DNA of 10,793 bases from Emcibacter sp. (lineage in GTDB: Bacteria > Pseudomonadota > Alphaproteobacteria > Sphingomonadales > Emcibacteraceae), in contig JAGLJX010000013.1 in the NCBI GenBank assembly GCA_023142175.1, forward strand, positions 1-10,793. The letters run 5' to 3'. Each line of letters opens with the position of its first letter. Position 1 is the stretch's first letter. Made by a program: the position numbers and the translations under genes. The notes under the pieces are model-generated. The model saw only the letters and a list, made by a program, of their open reading frames with translations. It was not told the origin of the DNA and searched no databases. Of the stretch, positions 1 through 6,537 are shown piece after piece.

Positions 1-661
1 GATGATGACAGCGGCGGGCACGGTTGCCCCGGCAAAAGTAATGGTCATGGGTTGTGGTGTTGCCGGGCTACAGGCCATCGCAACAGCAAAACGACTGGGC
101 GCGGTGGTATCAGCCACAGACGTGCGGGCCGTGGCCAAAGAACAGGTGGAAAGCCTTGGCGGTAAATTTGTTATGGTGGAAAGCGATGAGGGCGGTGAAA
201 CAGAAGCCGGATACGCCAAGGAAATGAGCGATGACTATAAAGCAAAACAGGCCACATTGATCGCAGAAACCATTGCCAAACAGGATATTGTCATTACGAC
301 AGCCCTTATACCGGGACGTCCGGCACCTGTATTGATCACTAAAGAAATGGTTCAGAGCATGAAACCGGGGTCAGTTATCATCGACCTTGCAGTGGAAAGT
401 GGCGGCAACTGTGAATTATCACAGGCGGGCAAGATTATACTGGAAAGCGGTGTCAAGATTGTAGGCCATTATAACGTGCCAAGTCGTGTTGCGACCGATG
501 CCAGCGCGCTTTATTCCAAGAACCTGTTGAATTTTTTCACCCCGCTTATTGATGAGGAAAGCAAGGCCCTGAATATTGATTGGGAAGATGAAATTATTAC
601 TGGCACCTTACTTACCAAAGATGGTGCTATCGTTCATGAACGCTTAAAAGGAGGAAATTAA
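1..661 (+). CDS. pntAA: NAD(P) transhydrogenase subunit alpha part 1, 3' part (5'-truncated by window)
   Basis: This is the C-terminal 219 residues of the NAD(H)-binding peripheral subunit (domain I) of the proton-translocating transhydrogenase, which passes hydride between NADH and NADP+ at the cytoplasmic face of the inner membrane. The reading frame is open from the first base, and the leading Met-Met lies inside a conserved stretch, so the true start is upstream of the window. A Rossmann dinucleotide motif GCGVAG sits at visible residues 17-22, followed by the family sequence AIATAKRLGAVVSATDVR. Further family blocks include TTALIPGRPAP and IIDLAVESGGNCE. The protein ends just before the membrane part, which is encoded separately by the next gene, as in Rhodospirillum rubrum and unlike the fused E. 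coli PntA. The stop codon is 1 bp from the pntAB start. Identity is secure; only the 5' part is missing. Confidence 0.96.
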   Translation, partial: MMTAAGTVAPAKVMVMGCGVAGLQAIATAKRLGAVVSATDVRAVAKEQVESLGGKFVMVESDEGGETEAGYAKEMSDDYKAKQATLIAETIAKQDIVITTALIPGRPAPVLITKEMVQSMKPGSVIIDLAVESGGNCELSQAGKIILESGVKIVGHYNVPSRVATDASALYSKNLLNFFTPLIDEESKALNIDWEDEIITGTLLTKDGAIVHERLKGGN

Positions 662-662
662 G

Positions 663-992
663 ATGGATATGACACAACAAGTTGCTGATACGGCCATTCA
701 TGCGGCGGCAGTCAGCCCATTTCTGTCCCAATTTTCACTATTCATTCTGGCAATCTTCATCGGATATTATGTGGTGTGGAGCGTAACCCCCGCCCTGCAT
801 ACCCCGCTCATGGCAATCACCAATGCCATTTCATCGGTGATCATCGTTGGTGCATTAATTGCGGCTGGCCCTGCCGATATGAATATAGCCAAAATCCTCG
901 GCATTATTGCCATTGGCCTCGCGGCGGTGAATATCTTTGGCGGTTTCGCCGTAACCCAGCGCATGCTTGCCATGTATAAGAAAAAGAAATAG
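663..992 (+). CDS. pntAB: NAD(P) transhydrogenase subunit alpha part 2 (membrane subunit)
   Basis: This is a 109-residue membrane subunit that forms part of domain II, the proton channel of transhydrogenase, together with the N-terminal half of PntB. Three hydrophobic segments are visible, near residues 22-42, 50-68 and 74-96, and the protein ends in a positively charged KKKK tail. The family signature LHTPLMAITNAISSVI lies between the first two segments. The length fits the separate small alpha-2 subunit of alphaproteobacterial three-gene pnt operons. The start follows a strong Shine-Dalgarno (GGAGG at 651-655) placed inside the last codons of pntAA. A second in-frame ATG two codons later is possible. 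The gene is clearly cotranscribed with its neighbours. Confidence 0.95.
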   Translation: MDMTQQVADTAIHAAAVSPFLSQFSLFILAIFIGYYVVWSVTPALHTPLMAITNAISSVIIVGALIAAGPADMNIAKILGIIAIGLAAVNIFGGFAVTQRMLAMYKKKK

Positions 993-1005
993 GGAGGGCT
1001 AGAAA

Positions 1006-2424
1006 ATGTCATCACAAAATATTACAGACCTAACCGCACTCGCTTATCTGATTTCAGGCGTGCTGTTCATCATGGCCCTACGCGGGCTTTCATCACCGGA
1101 ATCATCCCGGAAAGGTAACGTGCAAGGCATGATCGGTATGGTCATCGCGGTTGTAACAACCATGCTGAACCCGACCATTGTTTCCTATGAATGGATTGCC
1201 GTGGCTGTTGCCGTTGGTGGTGCTATCGGCATCATGACGGCTCTGCGCATTTCCATGACATCCATGCCGCAACTGGTTGCGGCCTTTCACTCCCTTGTCG
1301 GGCTTGCCGCTGTTCTGGTGGCTGCGGCTACCTTTCTGGAGCCAAGTGGCTTTGGGATTACCGATGCCTTGGGTAATATCTTTGCCGCCAGTAAGGTTGA
1401 AATGAGTTTGGGTGCGGCCATTGGCGCCATCACTTTCTCTGGCTCGGTTATCGCTTTCGCCAAGCTGAACGGCAATATGTCCGGTGCGCCAATCATGCTG
1501 CCGGGTCGTCATGTGATCAATGCAGGTCTGGCGATTGCCATCGTTGGCTTGATTGTGGTCTTTGCCATGGGGGATATTTCCGAAGTGGCGGGCATTAACC
1601 TGATGTGGTGGATAATAGGACTGAGCTTCATTATCGGCTTCCTGATTATCATCCCTATCGGTGGCGCAGATATGCCGGTCGTAGTCAGTATGCTGAACAG
1701 CTATTCCGGCTGGGCCGCTGCGGGTATCGGTTTTACCCTGCAAAATAATGCTTTGATTATCACGGGTGCTCTTGTTGGCTCCTCCGGTGCGATCCTGAGC
1801 TATATCATGTGCAAGGCCATGAACAGGTCTTTCATCAGTGTAATTCTTGGTGGCTTTGGCGGCGAGGATGCAGTTGCGGGTAGTGGTGAAGTTGAAACCC
1901 GCCCCGTTAAACGTGGCTCTGCTGATGATGCGGCCTTCATTATGAAAAACGCAGGTTCGGTAATCATTGTTCCGGGCTATGGCATGGCAGTGGCGCAGGC
2001 CCAACATGCCCTGCGTGAAATGGTTGACCTGCTTAAAGAAGCCGGTGTTAAGGTTTCCTATGCCATTCATCCGGTGGCCGGACGTATGCCAGGGCATATG
2101 AATGTATTGCTTGCCGAAGCCAATGTTCCCTATGATGAAGTATTTGAGCTGGAAGACATCAATAATGAGTTTGCTCAGGCGGACGTTGCTTTTGTCATTG
2201 GTGCCAATGACGTGACAAACCCCTCTGCAAAAACTGATAAGGCCAGCCCAATTTACGGAATGCCTATCCTCGATGTGGAAAAGGCAAATACGGTATTGTT
2301 CGTCAAACGTGGCATGGCCAGTGGTTATGCGGGCGTGCAAAATGAACTTTTCTTCCGGGACAATACCATGATGCTATTTTCCGATGCCAAGAAAATGGTT
2401 GATAATATCATTAAGGCTCTTTAG
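1006..2424 (+). CDS. pntB: NAD(P) transhydrogenase subunit beta
   Basis: This 472-residue subunit carries the rest of the membrane proton channel (about residues 1-275, many hydrophobic helices) and the NADP(H)-binding domain III (about 290-472). His95, in the context AAFHSLVGLAAV, corresponds by motif to the proton-channel histidine of E. coli PntB (His91). The strongly conserved segment from IGGADMPVV through the SYSGWAAAG and GSSGAILSYIM blocks is intact. Domain III shows the NADP-binding loop PGYGMAVAQAQ starting at residue 323, VAGRMPGHMNVLLAEA, the GAND motif at 399-402, and KRGMASGYAGVQN from residue 434. All expected motifs are present, so the enzyme should be functional. It starts after a GGGAGG ribosome binding site at 992-997, 13 bp after pntAB. 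In cells the complex normally uses proton-motive force to make NADPH. Confidence 0.97.
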   Translation: MSSQNITDLTALAYLISGVLFIMALRGLSSPESSRKGNVQGMIGMVIAVVTTMLNPTIVSYEWIAVAVAVGGAIGIMTALRISMTSMPQLVAAFHSLVGLAAVLVAAATFLEPSGFGITDALGNIFAASKVEMSLGAAIGAITFSGSVIAFAKLNGNMSGAPIMLPGRHVINAGLAIAIVGLIVVFAMGDISEVAGINLMWWIIGLSFIIGFLIIIPIGGADMPVVVSMLNSYSGWAAAGIGFTLQNNALIITGALVGSSGAILSYIMCKAMNRSFISVILGGFGGEDAVAGSGEVETRPVKRGSADDAAFIMKNAGSVIIVPGYGMAVAQAQHALREMVDLLKEAGVKVSYAIHPVAGRMPGHMNVLLAEANVPYDEVFELEDINNEFAQADVAFVIGANDVTNPSAKTDKASPIYGMPILDVEKANTVLFVKRGMASGYAGVQNELFFRDNTMMLFSDAKKMVDNIIKAL

Positions 2425-2439
2425 TCGCCCTACTGAAAC

Positions 2440-2446
2440 GGGGAAG
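2440..2446 (+). promoter_or_regulatory. Ribosome binding site that bears on the hybrid kinase start
   Basis: The purine run GGGGAAG ends only 1 nt before the ATG at 2448 but 7 nt before the in-frame ATG at 2454. Spacing therefore favours 2454, which removes Met-Arg from the protein. Confidence 0.5.
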
Positions 2447-2447
2447 T

Positions 2448-4229
2448 ATGCGGATGAAAAAAAGTACGAAAAAAAAAGCAGAGAAAGATGTGAAGTTTCG
2501 GTCCCCGTCACATCGAGTTTGGGCAGAACAGCTGAATTTGGTCTCACAACAGATTAAAGTTATTCTGGCTATCGTTCTTTTGTTATCCTCCCTGACTTGC
2601 TATACGCTTTGGTCGGTAGTTCCTCACGATGTGTTGCTAAATTGGTTTTTGTTAGTTAATTTTCCGTCTGCGATGCGCATCATGCTTTTATATATCCAGC
2701 GTCCCTATGATATTGAGCTCAGGTTGCTTGGTTTTATTAATGTTCTTCTTGCGGCATGGTCTGGGGTTGCGTGGGGATCTGCTGGGTATTTTTTCCCCCT
2801 ATTTGGCGATGCTGCAACGCTGCAATTCATCACGGTAGTTTTATTTGGTATAACTGCGGGAGCCGTACCCGGTCTTTCATCCTTTGCCCCTGCCTACTTT
2901 TCCTTTGCCATACCAATAATGACTGGATTAGCCTTTAGGCAATATAGTTTTGGCGATGAAATACATATATCGGTAAGTATGTTTTGTGTAATATTCCTGT
3001 TCATCAATCTGGCTTTTAGTCTTGTTTTTCAGAAATCATTTTTGCAGTCAATAAAACTTCGCTTCAAAAATACCGACCTTGTAAAAATACTGCGACGAGA
3101 AAATGAAAGAGCCGTATCAGCTAATAAGGCCAAATCATCTTTTCTTGCCGCCGCCAGTCATGACTTGCGCCAGCCCCTGCACGCTATGGGGTTTTTCATC
3201 GAATCGTTAAAAAAACAGATGGTCAATCCGACTCAGATATATTTACTGCAAAAAATAGAACACACATCAAGCAACCTGAGAGGACAGCTGAATGATCTTC
3301 TTGATATATCAAAAATAGATGCGGGGATCATCCGTCCATATGTGGTTCCTTTGTCGGTAAATGATGTTTTCAGAGCATTAAAACGTGGGCTTTCCCCATT
3401 GGCGCAGGAAAAAAAAATCCTGTTCAAGACACAAAATATTTCATGGATTATTGAAAGTGATGCCCATATGCTTGACCGGATACTTAATAACCTGGTCAGC
3501 AATGCCATTCGCTATACAGATAATGGCGGCAAAATTCTTCTGGGATGCCGTAAAAGAGGAAATTATCTGAGGATTGAAGTTCATGATACTGGGATCGGCA
3601 TCCCTAATCATCTCATCGACAATATCTTTGCAGAATATTACCAAGTTAATAACCCCGAACGGGACCAAAATAGAGGTCTGGGTCTTGGTTTATCAATCGT
3701 AAAAGGTATGTGTGACCTGTTGTTCCATAAAATCACGGTCCATTCCACTATCGGGAAAGGAACAAGTTTCATGATCACCGTTCCCCTTTCCGATAAAATA
3801 CCTGAGATGACCCATGATTCAGGCCATTCATTCAATCTGACCTTCAAAAAAGGAAAAATAATTTTGATTGATGATGAAAGTGATGCGCTTGATGCTATGT
3901 CCCAACTGCTAGGAAACTGGGGTCATACAGTACTCCCTTTCGGGGCAGAAAAAGATGCCCTCAATTATTTAAGCCACCATGACTTCGCCCCGGATATGGT
4001 CATAACAGATTTCAGGTTACGGGAAAAACGTACTGGCACACAGGCAATCGACGCCATAAACAATTATTTCAAGAAAAAAATACCCGCCATTATCATCACG
4101 GGTGATACAGCAAGAGATCGTATGTTACAGGCTCAGGAAAGTGGCCATATCCTATTGCATAAACCAATTGTACCAGCAAAGCTCCGAACGGTTATCAATC
4201 ATACTTTGGAGAATATTAATATAGACTGA
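2448..4229 (+). CDS. Membrane hybrid histidine kinase with C-terminal receiver domain
   Basis: This 593-residue sensor kinase has about six hydrophobic segments (near residues 36-57, 62-82, 92-117, 124-144, 147-163 and 173-194) and almost no periplasmic domain. It probably senses within or close to the membrane. A helical linker (about 200-228) leads to the HisKA H-box, AAASHDLRQPLHAMGFF, with phosphoacceptor His238. The ATPase domain has an N-box with Asn348 and Asn352, the DTGIGIP box at 380-386, and the RGLGLGLS lid at 409-416. A receiver domain follows, with acidic residues Asp475 and Asp476, phosphoacceptor Asp521, Thr551 and Lys572, all in place. There is no HPt or DNA-binding output domain, and no partner regulator in the window. 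The gene lies 23 bp after pntB with no terminator between, so pnt read-through is likely. The start may be 2454 rather than 2448, judged from ribosome-binding-site spacing. The signal it senses cannot be read from the sequence. Confidence 0.92.
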   Translation: MRMKKSTKKKAEKDVKFRSPSHRVWAEQLNLVSQQIKVILAIVLLLSSLTCYTLWSVVPHDVLLNWFLLVNFPSAMRIMLLYIQRPYDIELRLLGFINVLLAAWSGVAWGSAGYFFPLFGDAATLQFITVVLFGITAGAVPGLSSFAPAYFSFAIPIMTGLAFRQYSFGDEIHISVSMFCVIFLFINLAFSLVFQKSFLQSIKLRFKNTDLVKILRRENERAVSANKAKSSFLAAASHDLRQPLHAMGFFIESLKKQMVNPTQIYLLQKIEHTSSNLRGQLNDLLDISKIDAGIIRPYVVPLSVNDVFRALKRGLSPLAQEKKILFKTQNISWIIESDAHMLDRILNNLVSNAIRYTDNGGKILLGCRKRGNYLRIEVHDTGIGIPNHLIDNIFAEYYQVNNPERDQNRGLGLGLSIVKGMCDLLFHKITVHSTIGKGTSFMITVPLSDKIPEMTHDSGHSFNLTFKKGKIILIDDESDALDAMSQLLGNWGHTVLPFGAEKDALNYLSHHDFAPDMVITDFRLREKRTGTQAIDAINNYFKKKIPAIIITGDTARDRMLQAQESGHILLHKPIVPAKLRTVINHTLENINID

Positions 4230-4273
4230 CCTCAATTGGCCTGCTGTGCAAGAACAGTATAAAATTTGGGTTT

Positions 4274-4882
4274 TTAGCTGAAAAAATCTAAAATATTACC
4301 AGAAATATTTTTACTATTTTCTGAAACAACTCCAGCCTCATAGGCTTCCAGAGCGGAAATATTACGAGAATTAGAATCTTCCCCGCCATTTTCTTCATCA
4401 GATAGCGCCAGTCGGCTTAGTTTGACCAGTTCCGCCTGTGCTTCGGCACGAATGGCTGCGGCTTGTACCGCAACCTGCCTGTCTTGACTAGAGGGTTTTG
4501 CCGGAGCTAAAGCGGCCGCAGACACCGCATTCATTTTAGCAATGGTTGCCGCGGGGTCACCATCCACCGGAGCAATGTCGATGGAGACTTCGCCACTTAC
4601 GGCATATCGTCTGCCATCAGGGCCTAGTTCAAAACCAAAAGAAGCAGATCCGGCGAACTGACCGCCTGCATTTTTATGAGCCCGCTCATGGGCACGCACT
4701 TCCTGATCAATTTTCTTAAGTTTTTCGACAATAACTTTTTCTTCAGCAGTCAGCTGCGCGAGAGACTGGGACGGATTTTCTTCTGTTGTCTGGGTTTCCA
4801 AAGACACATTCGACCGTCCCGCCTGCAAATTTCCGGGCGGGGGCGAAGTATGTACAATGGGAGCCGAAACGGCAGAAATCAT
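4274..4882 (-). CDS. SprA-related putative metalloprotease (CJM1_0395-like family)
   Basis: This 202-residue protein has an HExxH-type zinc motif, His65-Glu66-Arg-Ala-His69, in the context VRAHERAHKNAGGQFAG. Next comes the characteristic block GPDGRRYAVSGEV with IDIAPVDGDPAATI, then an alanine-rich helical region (AAALAPAKPSSQDRQVA). This combination matches what I know of the SprA-related family (Pfam PF12118), often annotated as putative metalloprotease CJM1_0395. Proteolysis has not been firmly shown for the family as far as I know. The N-terminal 40 residues are Ser/Thr/Pro/Gln-rich and look disordered; there is no signal peptide or membrane segment. The start is preceded by AAGGA about 7 nt upstream. 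The gene is 100 bp downstream of the periplasmic sensor gene, with a possible promoter of its own. It converges with the hybrid kinase, leaving 44 bp between stop codons and no convincing terminator there. Confidence 0.8.
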   Translation of the reverse strand: MISAVSAPIVHTSPPPGNLQAGRSNVSLETQTTEENPSQSLAQLTAEEKVIVEKLKKIDQEVRAHERAHKNAGGQFAGSASFGFELGPDGRRYAVSGEVSIDIAPVDGDPAATIAKMNAVSAAALAPAKPSSQDRQVAVQAAAIRAEAQAELVKLSRLALSDEENGGEDSNSRNISALEAYEAGVVSENSKNISGNILDFFS

Positions 4883-4922
4883 CTTAATTCCTTAAATTTT
4901 GTCAAATAAACTCTACTCAACT

Positions 4923-4951
4923 AACATACAATAAAGCAATCAAGCTGACAA
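4923..4951 (-). promoter_or_regulatory. Possible sigma70 promoter for the SprA-related gene
   Basis: Read on the minus strand, TTGTCA (5 of 6 matches to the -35 consensus) is followed after exactly 17 bp by TATGTT (4 of 6 matches to -10). Transcription would begin about 35 nt before the ATG. It lies in the 100-bp AT-rich gap between the sensor gene and the SprA-related gene. No terminator hairpin with a U-run was found in the same gap, so read-through from the sigma operon is also possible. Confidence 0.4.
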
Positions 4952-4982
4952 ACCGTTAATTTTAACTAAATATTTACCTTTA

Positions 4983-5522
4983 CTACGAACCACCCCCTTC
5001 TGGCATGGTCATTTTTCTACCCTCTATATGGGCCCTGTCACCCTTCCAGCGTTCTCTCATTTTCTTACGGTGAATATGGGCTTTTTTGCCCCGTTTAATG
5101 ATTGACAATCTGGTTTTATAATCCATTTCCATGAGCATTTTAACCACAATGTCATTCACTGTGGTTTGTAATAAATTATCTGTGCTTTGATGTTTTTGAA
5201 AAGCCTGCCTGAGTTTTTCCTCATCAACCATTTTTTCGGAAATGGCTTTAAAAATATCCTTCTGACTTAGGAAAACCCCGCGTTGTACAGGAATTATTTT
5301 TTTGCGCTGTTCGAACATCCGCCGCTTGAACTCTTTTCGTTCCTTTTTAGGAAAATAGTCCACAATTCTGATCTCAGGCCGTTTGTGCATAATTTTTTTT
5401 ACATGCATTTCTTTAAATACTTTGGTATCAGATACCAGATAACCGGCTATGAAAAAATTCAAGGCCAGTGAGAAAAACAAAACCACATTTATCCATCTGG
5501 TTTTTCCAGAATTTTCCGCCAT
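4983..5522 (-). CDS. Membrane-anchored periplasmic sensor, Spy/CnrX-like (periplasmic heavy-metal sensor family)
   Basis: This 179-residue protein has one N-terminal membrane helix (about residues 11-31, VVLFFSLALNFFIAGYLVSD) and a long, mostly helical, very basic periplasmic part. The helix sequence, and a helical hairpin with the pattern LRQAFQKHQSTDNLLQTTV then KTRLSIIKRGKK, resemble alphaproteobacterial 'periplasmic heavy-metal sensor' proteins (Metal_resist, Spy/CpxP/ZraP/CnrX relatives). Candidate metal ligands are His40, His46, His111 and several Met residues near 129-133. The C-terminal tail adds three more His and several Met, but the ligand pattern of CnrX is not matched exactly. 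The ATG overlaps the preceding stop by 1 nt (TAATG) and has a perfect AGGAGG at 5533-5538, 10 nt upstream. Being third after a sigma factor and a single-pass membrane protein suggests it signals to the anti-sigma. Family assignment is moderately sure; metal binding is inference. Confidence 0.75.
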   Translation of the reverse strand: MAENSGKTRWINVVLFFSLALNFFIAGYLVSDTKVFKEMHVKKIMHKRPEIRIVDYFPKKERKEFKRRMFEQRKKIIPVQRGVFLSQKDIFKAISEKMVDEEKLRQAFQKHQSTDNLLQTTVNDIVVKMLMEMDYKTRLSIIKRGKKAHIHRKKMRERWKGDRAHIEGRKMTMPEGGGS

Positions 5523-5830
5523 TAGTCCGTATCCTCCTGCGTCATATCCTCAGAAAGCAGAAGCTGCGCCTGACCATACAGATAATATTCCTCATCCGCT
5601 GTGATACCCCCATCCGGTGACGATAGCCCGATATAAATTCCAAGGCAGCAGGTCAGCGCCCATCCAACTGCTTTTGGCATCATCATGTCAAACCAGTGCC
5701 AAGGGCGAAAAACAAAAGACCTGCTCTGATCCGGAACTGCTAGAATATCATCCATCAATTTCCGCGAAGGGGCAAGATCAGTCTCAGACTGGTAAGCCCG
5801 CAGAAAATTGTCGAGTTTTTCATCATTCAT
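5522..5830 (-). CDS. Single-pass membrane protein, candidate anti-sigma factor (CnrY-like position)
   Basis: This 102-residue protein has a roughly 50-residue cytoplasmic N-terminus, one hydrophobic helix (about residues 53-70, AVGWALTCCLGIYIGLS) and a short acidic C-terminal tail that should face the periplasm. The N-terminal amphipathic stretch (LDNFLRAYQSE, then SRKLMDDILA) is the likely sigma-binding part. There is no His-x3-Cys-x2-Cys zinc motif; the only two cysteines are adjacent in the membrane helix, so it is not a ZAS-type anti-sigma. I do not recognise the family by sequence. The role is inferred from size, topology and position directly after an ECF sigma gene and before a periplasmic sensor, as in the CnrH/CnrY/CnrX and NccH/NccY/NccX systems. 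A TTG at 5833 could also start it, but ribosome-binding-site spacing favours the ATG at 5830, which overlaps the sigma stop as TGATG. Confidence 0.72.
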   Translation of the reverse strand: MNDEKLDNFLRAYQSETDLAPSRKLMDDILAVPDQSRSFVFRPWHWFDMMMPKAVGWALTCCLGIYIGLSSPDGGITADEEYYLYGQAQLLLSEDMTQEDTD

Positions 5831-6420
5831 CAAATCGTCTCCTTAAAGAACTCTTGTTTTTGAGCCTTGAGTATTTCGGCCATAGTTTTGCGGCCCCTCA
5901 CCAACAGAGATTCTATGGCTCCGGTACTGATACCCAGAATTTCTGCTGCTTGTTTATTTCCCAAGCCCTGTAAATAACACAGGCTCATCGCAATTCGTTG
6001 TCTTTGCGGCAATTGTTCCATAGCGACAGCAATCTGTGCTGCCATTTGTTTATTACTCAAATATTCATCCGCTTTAGGGGTATCAGATATCACACCAAAG
6101 GCTTCACTCAGATCTAATGTCGGCTTACTCCTACGCTTGCGCTTTACATCAATACATAAATTCATCACAACCCGGTAAAACCACGTCGTAAAAAGTGTTT
6201 TGCGCCCCTGATCCCATTTAGCGGCATTTTTCCAGACCCTCAGGAAGGCTTCCTGCATGATATCCTCTGCCTCCGCCCAATCACCCACAACCCGCGCAGC
6301 AAAGCCAAGAAATATCCTGAGATGCCGTTCAACCAGCATCTTATACGCGGTCCTGTCCCCATCTGCGATGCGGACTATCAACTGCTCATCCGGTATATCT
6401 TCTACCCTTTTCAGGATCAT
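5830..6420 (-). CDS. ECF-type RNA polymerase sigma factor
   Basis: This 196-residue sigma-70 family protein has only regions 2 and 4, as expected for the extracytoplasmic-function class. Region 2 covers about residues 25-97, with the core-binding stretch DIMQEAFLRVWKN (53-65) and the -10 recognition helix around FTTWFYRVVMNLCIDVKRK (from 76). Region 4 covers about 130-185, with LPQRQRIAMSL and the helix-turn-helix QAAEILGISTGAIESLLVRG. It would direct RNA polymerase to a dedicated promoter set once freed from its anti-sigma. It is the first gene of a tightly overlapping trio with a membrane anti-sigma candidate and a periplasmic sensor. There is no C-terminal extension. The start has only a weak ribosome binding site (AAGGG). 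Its targets, including whether it controls itself, cannot be read with confidence. Confidence 0.93.
   Translation of the reverse strand: MILKRVEDIPDEQLIVRIADGDRTAYKMLVERHLRIFLGFAARVVGDWAEAEDIMQEAFLRVWKNAAKWDQGRKTLFTTWFYRVVMNLCIDVKRKRRSKPTLDLSEAFGVISDTPKADEYLSNKQMAAQIAVAMEQLPQRQRIAMSLCYLQGLGNKQAAEILGISTGAIESLLVRGRKTMAEILKAQKQEFFKETI
5838..5844 (-). promoter_or_regulatory. Ribosome binding site deciding the candidate anti-sigma start
   Basis: AAGGAGA on the minus strand lies inside the last codons of the sigma gene, 7 nt before the ATG at 5830 but only 4 nt before the alternative TTG at 5833. This supports the ATG start and a 1-nt TGATG overlap, hence coupled translation with the sigma factor. 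Confidence 0.65.
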
Positions 6421-6449
6421 AAGGCCCTTTTTTTTAAGCTCTCTAATAT

Positions 6450-6480
6450 ATTATACGCAGTATAGTCCAAAATCCTGCAA
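6450..6480 (-). promoter_or_regulatory. Possible promoter of the sigma operon
   Basis: On the minus strand a perfect TATAAT -10 (6455-6450) is preceded 19 bp upstream by TTGCAG (6480-6475), a wide but usable spacing. The -35 element overlaps the U-run of the korB terminator. No clear ECF-type GGAAC/CGTC pair at 15-17 bp spacing was found, so autoregulation by the sigma factor is not visible. Confidence 0.4.
6452..6464. promoter_or_regulatory. Small palindrome overlapping the -10 of the sigma promoter
   Basis: TATAC-GCA-GTATA is a perfect inverted repeat with 5-bp arms and a 3-bp centre. It overlaps the TATAAT element, where a repressor would block transcription. Short AT-rich palindromes arise by chance often, so this is only a candidate operator. 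Confidence 0.25.
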
Positions 6481-6512
6481 AAAAAATGCGCCGGAATAGT
6501 TCGGCGCATTTT
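6479..6512 (-). terminator. Rho-independent terminator of korAB
   Basis: An 11-bp perfect stem (6483-6493 with 6502-6512, GC-rich core GCGCCG) with an 8-nt loop lies 26 bp past the korB stop. On the minus strand it is followed by a run of eight U. It separates korAB from the downstream sigma operon, which runs in the same direction. The plus-strand side also has a shorter T-rich tail, but no plus-strand gene ends here. Confidence 0.9.
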
Positions 6513-6537
6513 AGATTTTAATTATGATTTATTTCGC

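Noticed and set aside
1102..2340. A 412-codon open frame on the minus strand, antisense to most of pntB
   Set aside because: Its translation is rich in His, Asn, Asp, Arg and Thr, has no membrane or domain pattern, and is explained as the shadow of the strongly biased pntB codons. pntB is unmistakable on the other strand.
4230..4273. Possible terminator between the convergent kinase and SprA-related genes
   Set aside because: The only inverted repeat is a 4-bp CTGT/ACAG pair without a proper U-run, which is too weak to call.
5831..5833. TTG as start codon of the candidate anti-sigma gene
   Set aside because: The AAGGAGA site is only 4 nt away from the TTG but 7 nt from the following ATG, which also makes the usual TGATG overlap.
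5617..5973. A 118-codon plus-strand open frame crossing the sigma/anti-sigma junction
   Set aside because: It lies antisense to two well-supported overlapping genes, has no family resemblance and no ribosome binding site of note.
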